Notes under the pieces: model-generated
What the model was told of the DNA's origin: nothing
The model's database searches: none
Seen by the model: the letters and a program-made list of their open reading frames with translations, nothing else
Assembly: GCA_002408085.1 (NCBI GenBank)
Contig: DHQL01000004.1
Span: 24,356 to 88,355, forward strand
Source of the DNA: Spirochaeta sp. UBA5339
GTDB taxonomy: Bacteria > Spirochaetota > Spirochaetia > DSM-2461
Reading direction: 5' to 3'
DNA: 64,000 nt
Position numbers and translations under genes: made by a program
Shown: in pieces, positions 50,755-60,234 of the stretch
Position numbering within the stretch: the first letter of the stretch is position 1
Layout of the letters: each line of letters opens with the position of its first letter

Positions 50755-53112
50755 ATGGACAGGAAGAAGGTATTACTCGTAGTTATCATGCTGTGTATCG
50801 GGGCAGCGCTGTTTGGACAGAGTGAGCTGTCGGCTGTTGAAGAACGGCTGAATGAGCAGAGTGCCCGGATTGATGTAATTCAGACTGATCTGGACTATGT
50901 CTGGCTGATTCTGTGTGCGGCACTGGTTTTCTTTATGCAGCCCGGGTTTATGGCTCTCGAGGCCGGAATGGCCCGGACAAAGAACTCTATCAACGTGGCT
51001 ATCAAAAACCTCACCGACTTTGTTCTCGGTGTTATCGGTTTCTGGTTCATCGGTTTCGGCCTGATGTTCGGTCAGTCTAAAATGGGACTCTTCGGCACTA
51101 CCGACTTCCTGATTTCCATAGAGAATCCCTGGATGGCGGCGTTCTTCATGTTCCAGGCAGTCTTTGTGGGAACCGCCGCTACCATTGACTCCGGTGCCAT
51201 TTGCGAGCGGGCCAAGCTGAAACAGTACATCCTTCTTTCCTTCCTGCTGACAGTGATTATCTATCCTGTTTTCGGACACTGGGCCTGGGGGAGTTTCCTT
51301 CACGGCGCCGATCCCGCTACCGGGGGAGCCGGATGGCTGGAGGCCAGGGGGTTCAAGGACTTCGCCGGTTCCTCGGTGGTTCACTCGGTGGGGGGCTGGA
51401 TGGCCCTGGCCGGGATCATCGTAGTGGGTCCCCGAATTGGTAAGTTTGAAACTGATCCTGCTACGGGGCGGAAGAGTAATCCCCGCCACTTTCAGCCCGG
51501 AGATATGCGCTTTGTCTTTCTGGGAGTATTTATCCTCTTCTTCGGATGGTTCGGATTCAACTGCGGCTCCACTCTGGCAGCCACTCCGGACATAGCTCCC
51601 ATCGCACTGAATACAACCCTTGCGGCATGTTTCGGCTGTCTTGTCAGTTCCGTTTTGAGCTGGGTTACCCACAAGGAACATAAGATTGAGGGAGAGATGA
51701 TTGCCAACGGTGTTCTTGGAGGTCTGGTTGCCATTACCGCCGGATGTGCTTTTGTGGATACGGTGGGAGCCTCCCTGATTGGTGCCATTTCCGGTGTAGT
51801 CGTCTTCCTGGGAACCCTCTTTATAGAGCGGGTATTAAAACTGGATGATGTTGTCGGGGCCGTTCCGGTTCACGGAATCTGCGGTGCCTGGGGAACACTG
51901 GCGGTGGGTTTTTTTATCCGGGAGGACCTTCTGGGAGATATGACTCGCGGGGGCCAGATCGGCATTCAGGCACTGGGTGTTGCAGTCTGTTTTGCATGGG
52001 CCTTCGGCCTGGGACTCCTTTTCTATTTTCTGGTTGACCGTTTAGCCGGAGGGGTCCGGGTGGACGAGGAACATGAACTGATCGGATTGAATGTGGCCGA
52101 ACACGGAGCTACATCCTCTCTGCTGGAGCTGGCAAACTCAATGGATGAACTGACCCGGACCGGAGCCTTTGAAGGCCATAAGGGGGTTCCCGTTGACTAC
52201 GGTACCGAGGTCGGAGACCTGGCGGAACTCTTCAACAAGATGATTGGAAGGATCAGCGGAGCCCTGAAGGAGAGCCGGGATCAGAAGAATAAGGCTGAAG
52301 AGCTTCTGAAGACGGCCCGGAAGCAGCAGGAGTATGCCGCAAATGCGGAGAATGCCCTTAAAATGAATCAGCTCGAGTCCAGGGAGAAGCGGAAGGACTA
52401 TATTGACCAGGCCAGCATGATGGTAGGTTCGGTTGTGGAAAAGGCCTTTCTGATCAAAGACCGGATGGTGAAGACCTCGGGAGTTACAGATGAGATGAAC
52501 AGCTCCATCCAGGAACTTTCGGATACTCTGGGCCATATGCTGAATGCCCTATCCACAATCTATTCCAATGTGGGAGAGGTGGATGATGTTACCCGGGAGG
52601 CCTCCAGCAGGGCGGCTCATACCAGGGTGACCGTCGGTGAGCTGAACAGCATAACAGGTGAGATTACTGAGATGATCAACTTTATCAACGAGATAGCCGA
52701 AAGAACTCATCTGCTATCCATCAATACGGCCATAGAAGCGGCACGGGCCGCTGAACACGGCAAGGGATTTACCGTAATCTCTCAGGAGGTCCAGCACCTG
52801 TCCCATGAAACCACAACTGCCGTCAGCTCCATTGAAGACAAGGTCAGGGGTATCGAGTCCAGGATCAGCAATGTCGTCTCCAGTATGGATCAGATTGCCG
52901 GAATTGTAGAGAAAATCAGCTCCCTGAATCGGGCCATTGTGGAGACGGTTGAGAAAAACGAGAACTACACCCAGTCTCTGGAGGAACAGTCCAGGCAGAC
53001 CATATCAGCGGTGGAGGGAGTCCGTGATGATGTTCATACAGTTGTATCCCGCATGGAAGAGGTGACGACCATAGGTGAGGATGTACGCAATAACCTGAAA
53101 AAGATGGGATAG
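50755..53112 (+). CDS. Ammonium channel (Amt) fused to a methyl-accepting chemotaxis signalling domain
   Basis: The 785-residue fusion has a signal-like segment (5-22), then a full Amt channel at about 46-432. It has the gate Phe (133/137), DSGAICER (145-152), Asp202 and the first pore His210 in DFAGSSVVHSVGG, WFGFNCGS (265-272) and the second pore His373 in PVHGICGAWG. A HAMP-like linker follows (about 455-510), a coiled coil, and a receptor signalling hairpin (about 550-785). Its tip is IAERTHLLSINTAIEAARAA then EHGKGFTVISQEVQHLSHET, diverged from the standard TNLLALNAAIEAARAGE and GRGFAVVADEVR. It probably senses or transports ammonium and signals to CheA/CheW. No glnK/PII gene adjoins it. 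Confidence 0.92.
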   Translation: MDRKKVLLVVIMLCIGAALFGQSELSAVEERLNEQSARIDVIQTDLDYVWLILCAALVFFMQPGFMALEAGMARTKNSINVAIKNLTDFVLGVIGFWFIGFGLMFGQSKMGLFGTTDFLISIENPWMAAFFMFQAVFVGTAATIDSGAICERAKLKQYILLSFLLTVIIYPVFGHWAWGSFLHGADPATGGAGWLEARGFKDFAGSSVVHSVGGWMALAGIIVVGPRIGKFETDPATGRKSNPRHFQPGDMRFVFLGVFILFFGWFGFNCGSTLAATPDIAPIALNTTLAACFGCLVSSVLSWVTHKEHKIEGEMIANGVLGGLVAITAGCAFVDTVGASLIGAISGVVVFLGTLFIERVLKLDDVVGAVPVHGICGAWGTLAVGFFIREDLLGDMTRGGQIGIQALGVAVCFAWAFGLGLLFYFLVDRLAGGVRVDEEHELIGLNVAEHGATSSLLELANSMDELTRTGAFEGHKGVPVDYGTEVGDLAELFNKMIGRISGALKESRDQKNKAEELLKTARKQQEYAANAENALKMNQLESREKRKDYIDQASMMVGSVVEKAFLIKDRMVKTSGVTDEMNSSIQELSDTLGHMLNALSTIYSNVGEVDDVTREASSRAAHTRVTVGELNSITGEITEMINFINEIAERTHLLSINTAIEAARAAEHGKGFTVISQEVQHLSHETTTAVSSIEDKVRGIESRISNVVSSMDQIAGIVEKISSLNRAIVETVEKNENYTQSLEEQSRQTISAVEGVRDDVHTVVSRMEEVTTIGEDVRNNLKKMG

Positions 53113-53113
53113 T

Positions 53114-55066
53114 CTAGATCATTTTAGGTGCGATGGCGGGAATCTGCAGAATAAATACAGTTCCTCCACCCTCGGCCTCTTCATAGCGGATAAGGCCTCC
53201 CAGAATATTTTCTGCCGAGTTATGGACAATATTGAGTCCAAGGCCTGTTCCTCCTGAGCCCATCCTGCTTGTGAAAAAGGGATCGAAAATCCTCTGACCG
53301 TATTCTTCGGGAATTCCCTTCCCGTTATCGGCCACCCTTATCTCCACCCAGTCTTTTTCCAGGGCGCCTGTATTTTCGAAGGGAGAGGAAATTGCCTCTA
53401 TGGACAGAGAAATCTTCCCCGTACCCCCCTCGGGCCAGGCATGAATCAGTGCATTGTTTATCAGATTGCTGATTATCTGGCCCACAACTCCCGGAAAGCT
53501 GTCCATCTCTATATCGGGGTTATTGGATATCTTAACCCTGTGAGGACTCCTTTTGATGGTGGGCTGAAGGGTGATGATTACATCGTGGATTACTTCCAGA
53601 AGTTTAAATTTCCGCCTTGCCGATGTTGTCTGGTCGTTGGCAACATGTTTGAAGCTGACTACCATTTCGGCGGCTCTGTTCAGGTTCCTTTCGGCAATAT
53701 CTATTCCATGGAGGCTGTGCTCAAGGTAACTGTTCAGGTCCGAACGCTTCAGTCCCGAATCCAGTTTATTCTGAAGATCATGCTGAAAGTCCCTGAGGCT
53801 GGTTACCGCCATATTGGCATTACCCAGAGGGGTATTCAGTTCATGGGCTACACCGGCAACCATACGTCCCAGGGCCGCCAGTTTTTCCGATTGAATCAGA
53901 ATGTTCTGCATTTTGCTCAGGTCATCCAGTGTATTATTCAGTTCATCATTTCTCCGGCTCAACTCTCTGGTCCTCTCATCCACAATCTCTTCCAGGTTCT
54001 GGTTAAGAAGTTTGAGATCTTCCTCTCTTCCTCTGATTTTGGCGTACATTTTTCCCATATAGCTGCTGAGTTCTCTGAATTCCGACACGACTCCGCGGCT
54101 GAACTCTTTCGGGGCAGTACCGTTTGAGATAGCCACCGCCTGATCTCTGAGAAAGCCGACGTCCTTTGAGAGTCTGGTGGTCCAGAAGGGAAAGATAATC
54201 ATTGAGATCACAAGAAAAGTAACCATCATAAGAAGCAGGGATATCAGGGTGTTGTAGACCAGAAAGTGTTCTATTCCTGCGGGTATGCCTATGAGAAAGA
54301 GCCAGCCCAGCTGGTCGGACCGGGTATAGCGGATGTAGTAGGAACGGTTTCCGAACCGGACTTGCTCTGATACAGCCTCACCCCTCAGGGCCGCCTTCAT
54401 AAAGGGGACTTCCCTGACATTGATAAAAGCACTTCCGTCACGGCTTCCGGTGTCGATAACCAGTTCCCCCTTTCTATCGATGACCCATATCCGGTCCGGA
54501 CCGGAGCTGATAACATCGAATGTGGTCAGCAGGCCCTCCAGGGAGAGTTCGGTGATTATTGTCAGGTCACCGCTCCTGGATATAGCTCCCAGAGATGTAT
54601 CCCCTGTGAGGCTTGAGATAAATTTATCACTCCATATGATGCTGCCCTCTGGAACATCCTCGTTGTAGAGGGCAGTGTAGGAAAAATCAATTCCCTGATA
54701 GTCCGGGTGAAGTGAGGATCGGCCCTCCCGGGCTCCGACGGCAATGGTTTTTCCATTTCCGTCAATCACATAAATTGCCCTCAGAAGCTTCTGATACCTG
54801 ATGGCCTCGTCAATGGTTCTGCCGAAGTACTCATCGGACATGGCGTTGCGGGAAAAGAGGATAAAGCGCATTGTCCGTTCCACCACAGCCAGCTGGTACT
54901 CTGTTCTGAAGGAGAGCTCCTCTATTCTTCTGTCGGCTTCACTGATCTCATCCTGCATGATCTCATTACCCCTGAACAGAAAGATCAGAGCTCCTGAAAC
55001 AATCAGGGTGAAAAGAAAGATCAGAGATATGAAGATCAGAAAGAAGGACCGGAAACTAAGGTTCAT
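53114..55066 (-). CDS. Membrane sensor histidine kinase with Cache-type periplasmic domain
   Basis: The 650-residue kinase has TM1 at about 8-28 (FFLIFISLIFLFTLIVSGAL), a periplasmic Cache-like region to about 275 (AIYVIDGNGKTIAVGAREGR), and TM2 at about 278-300. HAMP/coiled coil follows, then the H-box MVAGVAHELNTPLGNANMAV near 402-421. The ATPase domain has ISNLINNALIHAWPEG, ADNGKGIPEEYGQ and GSGGTGLGLNIVHNSA. Its start overlaps the end of the binding-lipoprotein gene (ATGA). With that protein and the REC-GGDEF-EAL protein it forms one signalling operon, so the kinase may read the ligand-loaded lipoprotein and phosphorylate the receiver. This is inference. Confidence 0.92.
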   Translation of the reverse strand: MNLSFRSFFLIFISLIFLFTLIVSGALIFLFRGNEIMQDEISEADRRIEELSFRTEYQLAVVERTMRFILFSRNAMSDEYFGRTIDEAIRYQKLLRAIYVIDGNGKTIAVGAREGRSSLHPDYQGIDFSYTALYNEDVPEGSIIWSDKFISSLTGDTSLGAISRSGDLTIITELSLEGLLTTFDVISSGPDRIWVIDRKGELVIDTGSRDGSAFINVREVPFMKAALRGEAVSEQVRFGNRSYYIRYTRSDQLGWLFLIGIPAGIEHFLVYNTLISLLLMMVTFLVISMIIFPFWTTRLSKDVGFLRDQAVAISNGTAPKEFSRGVVSEFRELSSYMGKMYAKIRGREEDLKLLNQNLEEIVDERTRELSRRNDELNNTLDDLSKMQNILIQSEKLAALGRMVAGVAHELNTPLGNANMAVTSLRDFQHDLQNKLDSGLKRSDLNSYLEHSLHGIDIAERNLNRAAEMVVSFKHVANDQTTSARRKFKLLEVIHDVIITLQPTIKRSPHRVKISNNPDIEMDSFPGVVGQIISNLINNALIHAWPEGGTGKISLSIEAISSPFENTGALEKDWVEIRVADNGKGIPEEYGQRIFDPFFTSRMGSGGTGLGLNIVHNSAENILGGLIRYEEAEGGGTVFILQIPAIAPKMI

Positions 55067-56175
55067 GGCTGTTCAAGAAGCTTGAATTCCCTGTTTCGGA
55101 TTTCAACGAAAACAGGATCTCGTGCTGAATCGCCAAAGTGGTTGAATTTAATCACCTGCTGAAGACCCTGGTAGGGACTGTTGGCAATTACGGCGTCCTT
55201 CAGGCTCTCTTTTTTTGACTTCAGGCTGTAGGCGTTCAGACCTACCATAATGCTTTCATAGGCCATGATGCTTGAGAAACTCGGTTCAGATCGGAACCGC
55301 AGTCTGTAATTCTCTACAAACTCGAGAAATGCCGCTTCCTTTCCGAAGAAATTGACGTTCTGAAGAACTGTCATTCCCTCAGCAGCTGTTCCGCCCAGCT
55401 CAATAAGCTGCTGTGTCCCGGCCCACTCAGAAGTTATCAGGGGTATCTCCGAGTCAGCTTTTCGGATCTGCTGGGCCAGTCTCGCCGTATCAACGGAGCT
55501 GCAGACAATCAGGATTGAGTCTGGATTCCCGGTCAGAAGTTTATCAACAAGGGGTTTGTATGCCTGGAGAGAAGTGGAGTCAAAGTAGGATGCCCCCAGA
55601 ACCTCTCCGCCGAGAGCCTTGAACTGGTGTTTAAACTCGATCACCCAGCTCTCTGAGAAGGCCCGGTTTACCTGGTCAGCGGCAATGGTAATTCTTTTCT
55701 GATTCAGGCGACCATACATAAACTCAGCATAGGCTCCTGCGTTGTCTCTGGTTGATGAGTTGAGTTTGAAAAGGTAGTCATCCCTGCCGGTCAGCTGCAT
55801 TGCCGAGGCGGTGGGGGTTATAGTCAGTATCTCCGCCTCTTCGGTAACCTGGTGGACCGCTTCCGCCATAACCGTGCTGAAGGGTCCTACTATCATGATA
55901 ACTTTCTCATCGGCCAGTTCCTGGGCGGCGGCAGCTGCCTTTTCAGTATCATTACCGTCGTCTCTGATTAACAGGCTGACACCCTGACCGTCAATTCCTC
56001 CGGTTTCATTGATCTCCTCAACCGCCATCATGGCGCCGTTGCGGCCGGCCTCTCCCAGATCTGAATTCCCTCCCGAAAGACCGCTGATAAAACCGACCTT
56101 GACAGGCTCCCGGCTGCAGCCGGCAATAAGCAGGATCAGAGAAAAAACTGTCAGATACTTATATAATATTTTCAT
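55063..56175 (-). CDS. Branched-chain amino-acid-type (Peripla_BP_6) binding lipoprotein, orphan
   Basis: The 370-residue LivJ-like protein has a lipobox (LILLIAGCSREP, Cys20). Family motifs include VGFISGLSGGNSDLGEAGRN, AVEEINETGGIDGQGVSLLI and VIMIVGPFSTVMAEAV. No permease or ATPase is nearby. It lies between a sensor kinase and a REC-GGDEF-EAL gene with ATGA overlaps on both sides, so it is more likely a periplasmic ligand sensor than a transporter part. I start at MKILYKYL, where the ATG overlaps the previous stop. Confidence 0.92.
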   Translation of the reverse strand: MKILYKYLTVFSLILLIAGCSREPVKVGFISGLSGGNSDLGEAGRNGAMMAVEEINETGGIDGQGVSLLIRDDGNDTEKAAAAAQELADEKVIMIVGPFSTVMAEAVHQVTEEAEILTITPTASAMQLTGRDDYLFKLNSSTRDNAGAYAEFMYGRLNQKRITIAADQVNRAFSESWVIEFKHQFKALGGEVLGASYFDSTSLQAYKPLVDKLLTGNPDSILIVCSSVDTARLAQQIRKADSEIPLITSEWAGTQQLIELGGTAAEGMTVLQNVNFFGKEAAFLEFVENYRLRFRSEPSFSSIMAYESIMVGLNAYSLKSKKESLKDAVIANSPYQGLQQVIKFNHFGDSARDPVFVEIRNREFKLLEQP

Positions 56176-58397
56176 TTTCCAACCCTCTCTTTCAGCCATA
56201 GAAGCAGCTCCTTCAGAGGCAGTGGCTTGCTCAGAAGAAATCCCTGAATCTCACTGCAGTGGAGGTCTTTCAGTTTTTCAAGCTGTTCCTCAGTCTCTAC
56301 TCCTTCTGCCAGGATCTTCATGGAAAGCTGTTCTCCCAGGGGAATCACCATATCAACAATCCGGCCTCCATGCTGGTCCATGGTCTGAATAAAGGACTTG
56401 TCAATCTTGATCCGGTTAACCGGCCAGCGGTCGATTGTCGAGAGGGAGGAGTAGCCCGTACCGAAATCATCAATAGCAATACTGATTCCCCGGTCCCTGA
56501 TCTCACCCAGCAGCTTCAGAACATGTTCCAGAGATAGAATGGATACGGACTCTGTTATCTCCAGTTCCAGCTGTCCGGGAGGGATGCCGGACTCTTCAAT
56601 TATCTGATCAAGGACTCTGATATAGTCCGGGTGCTGCAGCTGAATTACAGAGACGTTTACAGCCATCTTCATATCCGGATATCCCGCTTCATGGATTTCC
56701 TTCAGATCAGTAAGGGCCTGCTTCAGGACCCACTCACCCAGCTTGACGATCAGACCGGACTGCTCCGCCAGAGGGATGAAACGGTCCGGGGGAATCATCG
56801 TTCCATCGGGCTTCCGCCAGCGCAGCAGGGCTTCCAGACTGTATATATCGTTATCCTCCATCTCGGCCTGTGGCTGGTAGGCCAGAAAGATCTGCTCCGA
56901 ATAGAGGGCTTCCCGCAGGTCGTGAAGGGTTTGTATCTGCTCTCTGATCTGTTTACCGATATCCTCGTTGTAGTAGATAACATCTCCCCGTTCCTTGGCT
57001 TTTTTCAGAGAGAAGAAGGCGTTGTGAAGATGGCTCGAGGCGGGCAGATCTTTTTTACAGAGCCTTGTTACTCCGATGGAGAGAGTCAGATTCCTTGTTC
57101 CTTCGGATGTTTCAATCTCCATGGTTTTCAGCTCTTCCAGAACCTCTCCGGTAAAGATCTCTCTTGAGCCCACCAGACCGAAAAGATCGGCGGAGATCCG
57201 GGATATATAGATCCTGTTCTGAAAGAGTTCTTTCAGTTTATTGACCAGAGATCTGAGAATCTCATCACCATAGTCATGACCCAGAAGGTCGTTGATCTGG
57301 CTGAAAGAGGCGATATCCACAAAGAGAAGAAGTTCCTCCTCCTTGCAGGGGCCGGCGCTTCTGCGGTCTATCTCCTCCATCAGAGCGGTCATATTGGGAA
57401 TATGGAGTACCTGATCCTCCCATGCCTGGCTCTTGAGCCTGTTTACCAGTTCAATGTTGCTGGCGCAGAGTGATATATTGGTGCAGAACACCTCCAACAG
57501 GTACTGGTCCACCTGTTTCAGGGGTTTGGGCGAGGCAATATATGTGGCATAGACCCGTCCTGAGTTCTCCCTGAAGAACACTGTCAGGCTGTCGGGCCCT
57601 AGAATGGTCGTCTGCCGGTCGATGGATGTTCGGATGGAATCCACTATGCGGGAGTCATTGAGGGAGACCACATTTTTGTTGATCATACTGCTGTAATTTC
57701 CCGCCGCCGCTATCACATAGAGTTCTCCGTCCCCGTCTTTTGTGAATACAGGACCCTCCTCTCCCGGCAGAATCCCCGAGGCGCAGACAATGCCCTCGGG
57801 CTCCAGATTGAAGAGTCCCGCCATCTGTGAGATCACTCCTTCTGCAAAGGTGTGAAGACCCCGTGCGGCAATAAACTGGTTGCTGGCCTCTACAATTTTT
57901 TCTAGACCGATCCGGCTGTTCTGGACCCGTCTGAGCTGTTCCCAGGAGCGGATGGCCGTTGTAATGGTTGTAAGGAGCTTGGACCTGGTCAGCTCGCTTT
58001 TTGTTTTGTAGTCGTTGATGTCGTATCTGGTGATAGTCTCCAGTTCGGGAACATGGCCCGGCTGTCCGGTTCTCAGGATTATACGGACATCCTCCATCTG
58101 AAGTTCTTCCCTGATAATCCTGACCGCTTCAAGGCCTGCCTGATCAGTCTCCATTACCGCATCCAGGAGAATCACTGCTGTCTGACTGTGGTGCTTCAGA
58201 TAATTTATGGCCTCTTCTGCCGAATGGGCGTGGGAGAACTGAAGCTTCCTGTCCAGGATTACAATATCCTTCAGGGCAAAGATTGTGGCATCATGAACAT
58301 CCTGGTCATCATCAACTATCAGGATCTCCCAGGCTTCAGCCGTGGTGGTACTGCTTTCTTCCGATTCGTCTGCAAAGACAAATGGTTCATCACTCAT
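56172..58397 (-). CDS. Response regulator with DUF3369, degenerate GGDEF and EAL domains
   Basis: The 741-residue cytoplasmic protein has a receiver at about 22-150 (ILIVDDDQDVHD, acceptor in VILLDAVMETDQAGL, DYKTKSEL) and a DUF3369 sensor-like region at about 160-330. Its GGDEF-type domain has ISADLFGL in place of the catalytic motif, hence probably inactive. The EAL domain at about 490-735 has SLEALLRW, EITESVS, IDDFGTGYSS and AEGVETEEQL, hence a likely c-di-GMP phosphodiesterase. It is the first gene of the operon and the probable target of the sensor kinase two genes on. Confidence 0.92.
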   Translation of the reverse strand: MSDEPFVFADESEESSTTTAEAWEILIVDDDQDVHDATIFALKDIVILDRKLQFSHAHSAEEAINYLKHHSQTAVILLDAVMETDQAGLEAVRIIREELQMEDVRIILRTGQPGHVPELETITRYDINDYKTKSELTRSKLLTTITTAIRSWEQLRRVQNSRIGLEKIVEASNQFIAARGLHTFAEGVISQMAGLFNLEPEGIVCASGILPGEEGPVFTKDGDGELYVIAAAGNYSSMINKNVVSLNDSRIVDSIRTSIDRQTTILGPDSLTVFFRENSGRVYATYIASPKPLKQVDQYLLEVFCTNISLCASNIELVNRLKSQAWEDQVLHIPNMTALMEEIDRRSAGPCKEEELLLFVDIASFSQINDLLGHDYGDEILRSLVNKLKELFQNRIYISRISADLFGLVGSREIFTGEVLEELKTMEIETSEGTRNLTLSIGVTRLCKKDLPASSHLHNAFFSLKKAKERGDVIYYNEDIGKQIREQIQTLHDLREALYSEQIFLAYQPQAEMEDNDIYSLEALLRWRKPDGTMIPPDRFIPLAEQSGLIVKLGEWVLKQALTDLKEIHEAGYPDMKMAVNVSVIQLQHPDYIRVLDQIIEESGIPPGQLELEITESVSILSLEHVLKLLGEIRDRGISIAIDDFGTGYSSLSTIDRWPVNRIKIDKSFIQTMDQHGGRIVDMVIPLGEQLSMKILAEGVETEEQLEKLKDLHCSEIQGFLLSKPLPLKELLLWLKERVGK

Positions 58398-58492
58398 TTA
58401 TAGAACTCCGTACCAAAAAGCATAATTCATGGCAGGAGATCAATACAAATTTTACCGAATTGTCAGTCCTTTATTGTTTCTTCAATCATTGA

Positions 58493-59266
58493 CTATTCAG
58501 ACAGCTCCGTGAACTCTACAAAACATGAGTCTTGGGATCTGTGTATCCGGGAGTTCATATCGTATATCTCCCTGATGTTTTTTTCATTGATAACCTCACC
58601 GGGTATTCCCTCGGCCCTGAGGGTACCGCTTTTCATAATACCGATTCTGTCGGCATAGCGGATGGTCTGGTTTATATCATGAAGTACACAGAGAACCGTA
58701 AGACCATTCTTCCGGGTTCTTCTCTTTACAAGAGATAATATTCTATGCTGGTGTTTTATATCCAGATGGTTTGTGGGTTCATCCAGGATCAGAACTTCAG
58801 GCTCCTGAGCGAAACATGCCGCCAGACAGACTCTCTGCAGCTCTCCTCCCGACAGTTTTGAAAGTTCTCTGTCCCTCAGGTGCCAGACATCGGTCTCCTC
58901 CATGGACTCTCTGATCAGGTCATGGTCTTTTTTCTTCAGCATGCCGAAGAGTCCTGCATGGGGTACTCTCCCGTAGGCCACCCTGTCGTAGACCTTAAGG
59001 CCCTCAATATTGGACTGATGCTGGCTCATGGCTGCAAGTTTTCGGGCGTACTCCCCGGGAGCTATGATCTTCCCGTTCCTTCCATCCACTTTTATTTCAC
59101 CCCTTGCCGGATCAAGTGTTCTGGATATGGTCTTCACAACGGTGGATTTTCCCGATCCGTTGGGACCGATCAGAGCAAAAAACTCACCTTTCTGCACCTC
59201 CAGACTGATACCGTCCACAATGGTTTTTCCGCTGATTACCACAGAGAGATCTTTGATTTGAATCAT
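58493..59266 (-). CDS. Siderophore-type ABC importer ATPase (FecE/FhuC class)
   Basis: The 257-residue ATPase has Walker A GPNGSGKST (about 35-43), Q-loop MSQHQSNIEG, signature LSGGELQRVCLAACFA (about 137-152), Walker B VLILDEPTNHLD and the His switch VLHDINQT. It powers the permease encoded immediately upstream (ATGA overlap). Last gene of the siderophore operon. Confidence 0.94.
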   Translation of the reverse strand: MIQIKDLSVVISGKTIVDGISLEVQKGEFFALIGPNGSGKSTVVKTISRTLDPARGEIKVDGRNGKIIAPGEYARKLAAMSQHQSNIEGLKVYDRVAYGRVPHAGLFGMLKKKDHDLIRESMEETDVWHLRDRELSKLSGGELQRVCLAACFAQEPEVLILDEPTNHLDIKHQHRILSLVKRRTRKNGLTVLCVLHDINQTIRYADRIGIMKSGTLRAEGIPGEVINEKNIREIYDMNSRIHRSQDSCFVEFTELSE

Positions 59267-60234
59267 CTTTTCCCTCCCGATGCCAGAGCAATAAACAGAG
59301 GAGCTCCCAGGATTCCTATCAGAATACCCACGGGTATCTCCATTGGGGAGAAGATCACCCGCTGAAGAAAGTCAGTAAGTACTACCAGTGTACCGCCGAT
59401 CAGGAGGGAGGAGGGGAGAAGGGTTTCCATTCCGTGTCCGGTAATGCGCCGGGCCAGCTGTGGTGCAATGATTCCGATAAAAGAGATGACCCCTGCATAG
59501 GCTACGCCCACCCCTGCCAGAAAAACCGCACAGAGAGAGACAATTATTCTCAGGAGGGTGGGATTGTGGCCCAGCCCGATAACCGCACCGTCTTCAAGAA
59601 GGAGCAGTTTCAATACGGGAATCAGCAGAAAGGCAAGCAGTAGAAAGAGGAGGGTGTATACAGTAATGATCCGCATCTGGCTTCCGGTTATGGACACAAG
59701 AGAACCGCTTAGCCAGCTGATGGCGTCCCTGATTTTGTACACATTCATCAGAGTAATTATCCCGATTAACGATGTACCCATGGAGTTGACCGCCACACCG
59801 ATCAGAACTATGCGGTTGGGTTCGTATCCCCTTCTTCCAAAGCTTAAAAGCAGGAGAATACCAAAGGCAGCCATGCCTCCGGCAAAGGCGAAGAGAGGCA
59901 GAAAGGGGGTCATCGAGGGGAAGAGAAGCAGTGCTGTCAGTGCGCCTACGGTGGCACCGGACTGAATCCCCAGTATTCCGCTGTCGGCAAGGGGGTTTCT
60001 CAGGGCAGTGCTGGTTAAAAGTCCGCTCACACTGAGAGCTGCACCGATCAGGGCTCCCGAGATGACCCGGGGTACCCTGATATTGGCAATCAGACTGTTG
60101 TAGTAGTCACTGGAGCGGCCGAAGAGGGCCGGCAGAACTTCCCCCGGGGGGACTTTGATCTCACCATAGGCGATGGACCCCAGGATTGAGAGGACCAGGG
60201 TCAGGGCCAGGAGGGAAAATTTCAGGATTTTCAC
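59263..60234 (-). CDS. Siderophore-type ABC permease (FecCD family)
   Basis: The 323-residue polytopic permease has NIRVPRVISGALIGAALSVSG (split: about 49-69), NPLADSGILGIQSGATVGAL, AYAGVISFIGIIAPQLARRI and EIPVGILIGILGAPLFIALA near the C-terminus. About nine or ten membrane segments. It is coupled by four-base overlaps to the binding-protein gene before it and the ATPase gene after it. Confidence 0.94.
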   Translation of the reverse strand: MKILKFSLLALTLVLSILGSIAYGEIKVPPGEVLPALFGRSSDYYNSLIANIRVPRVISGALIGAALSVSGLLTSTALRNPLADSGILGIQSGATVGALTALLLFPSMTPFLPLFAFAGGMAAFGILLLLSFGRRGYEPNRIVLIGVAVNSMGTSLIGIITLMNVYKIRDAISWLSGSLVSITGSQMRIITVYTLLFLLLAFLLIPVLKLLLLEDGAVIGLGHNPTLLRIIVSLCAVFLAGVGVAYAGVISFIGIIAPQLARRITGHGMETLLPSSLLIGGTLVVLTDFLQRVIFSPMEIPVGILIGILGAPLFIALASGGKR

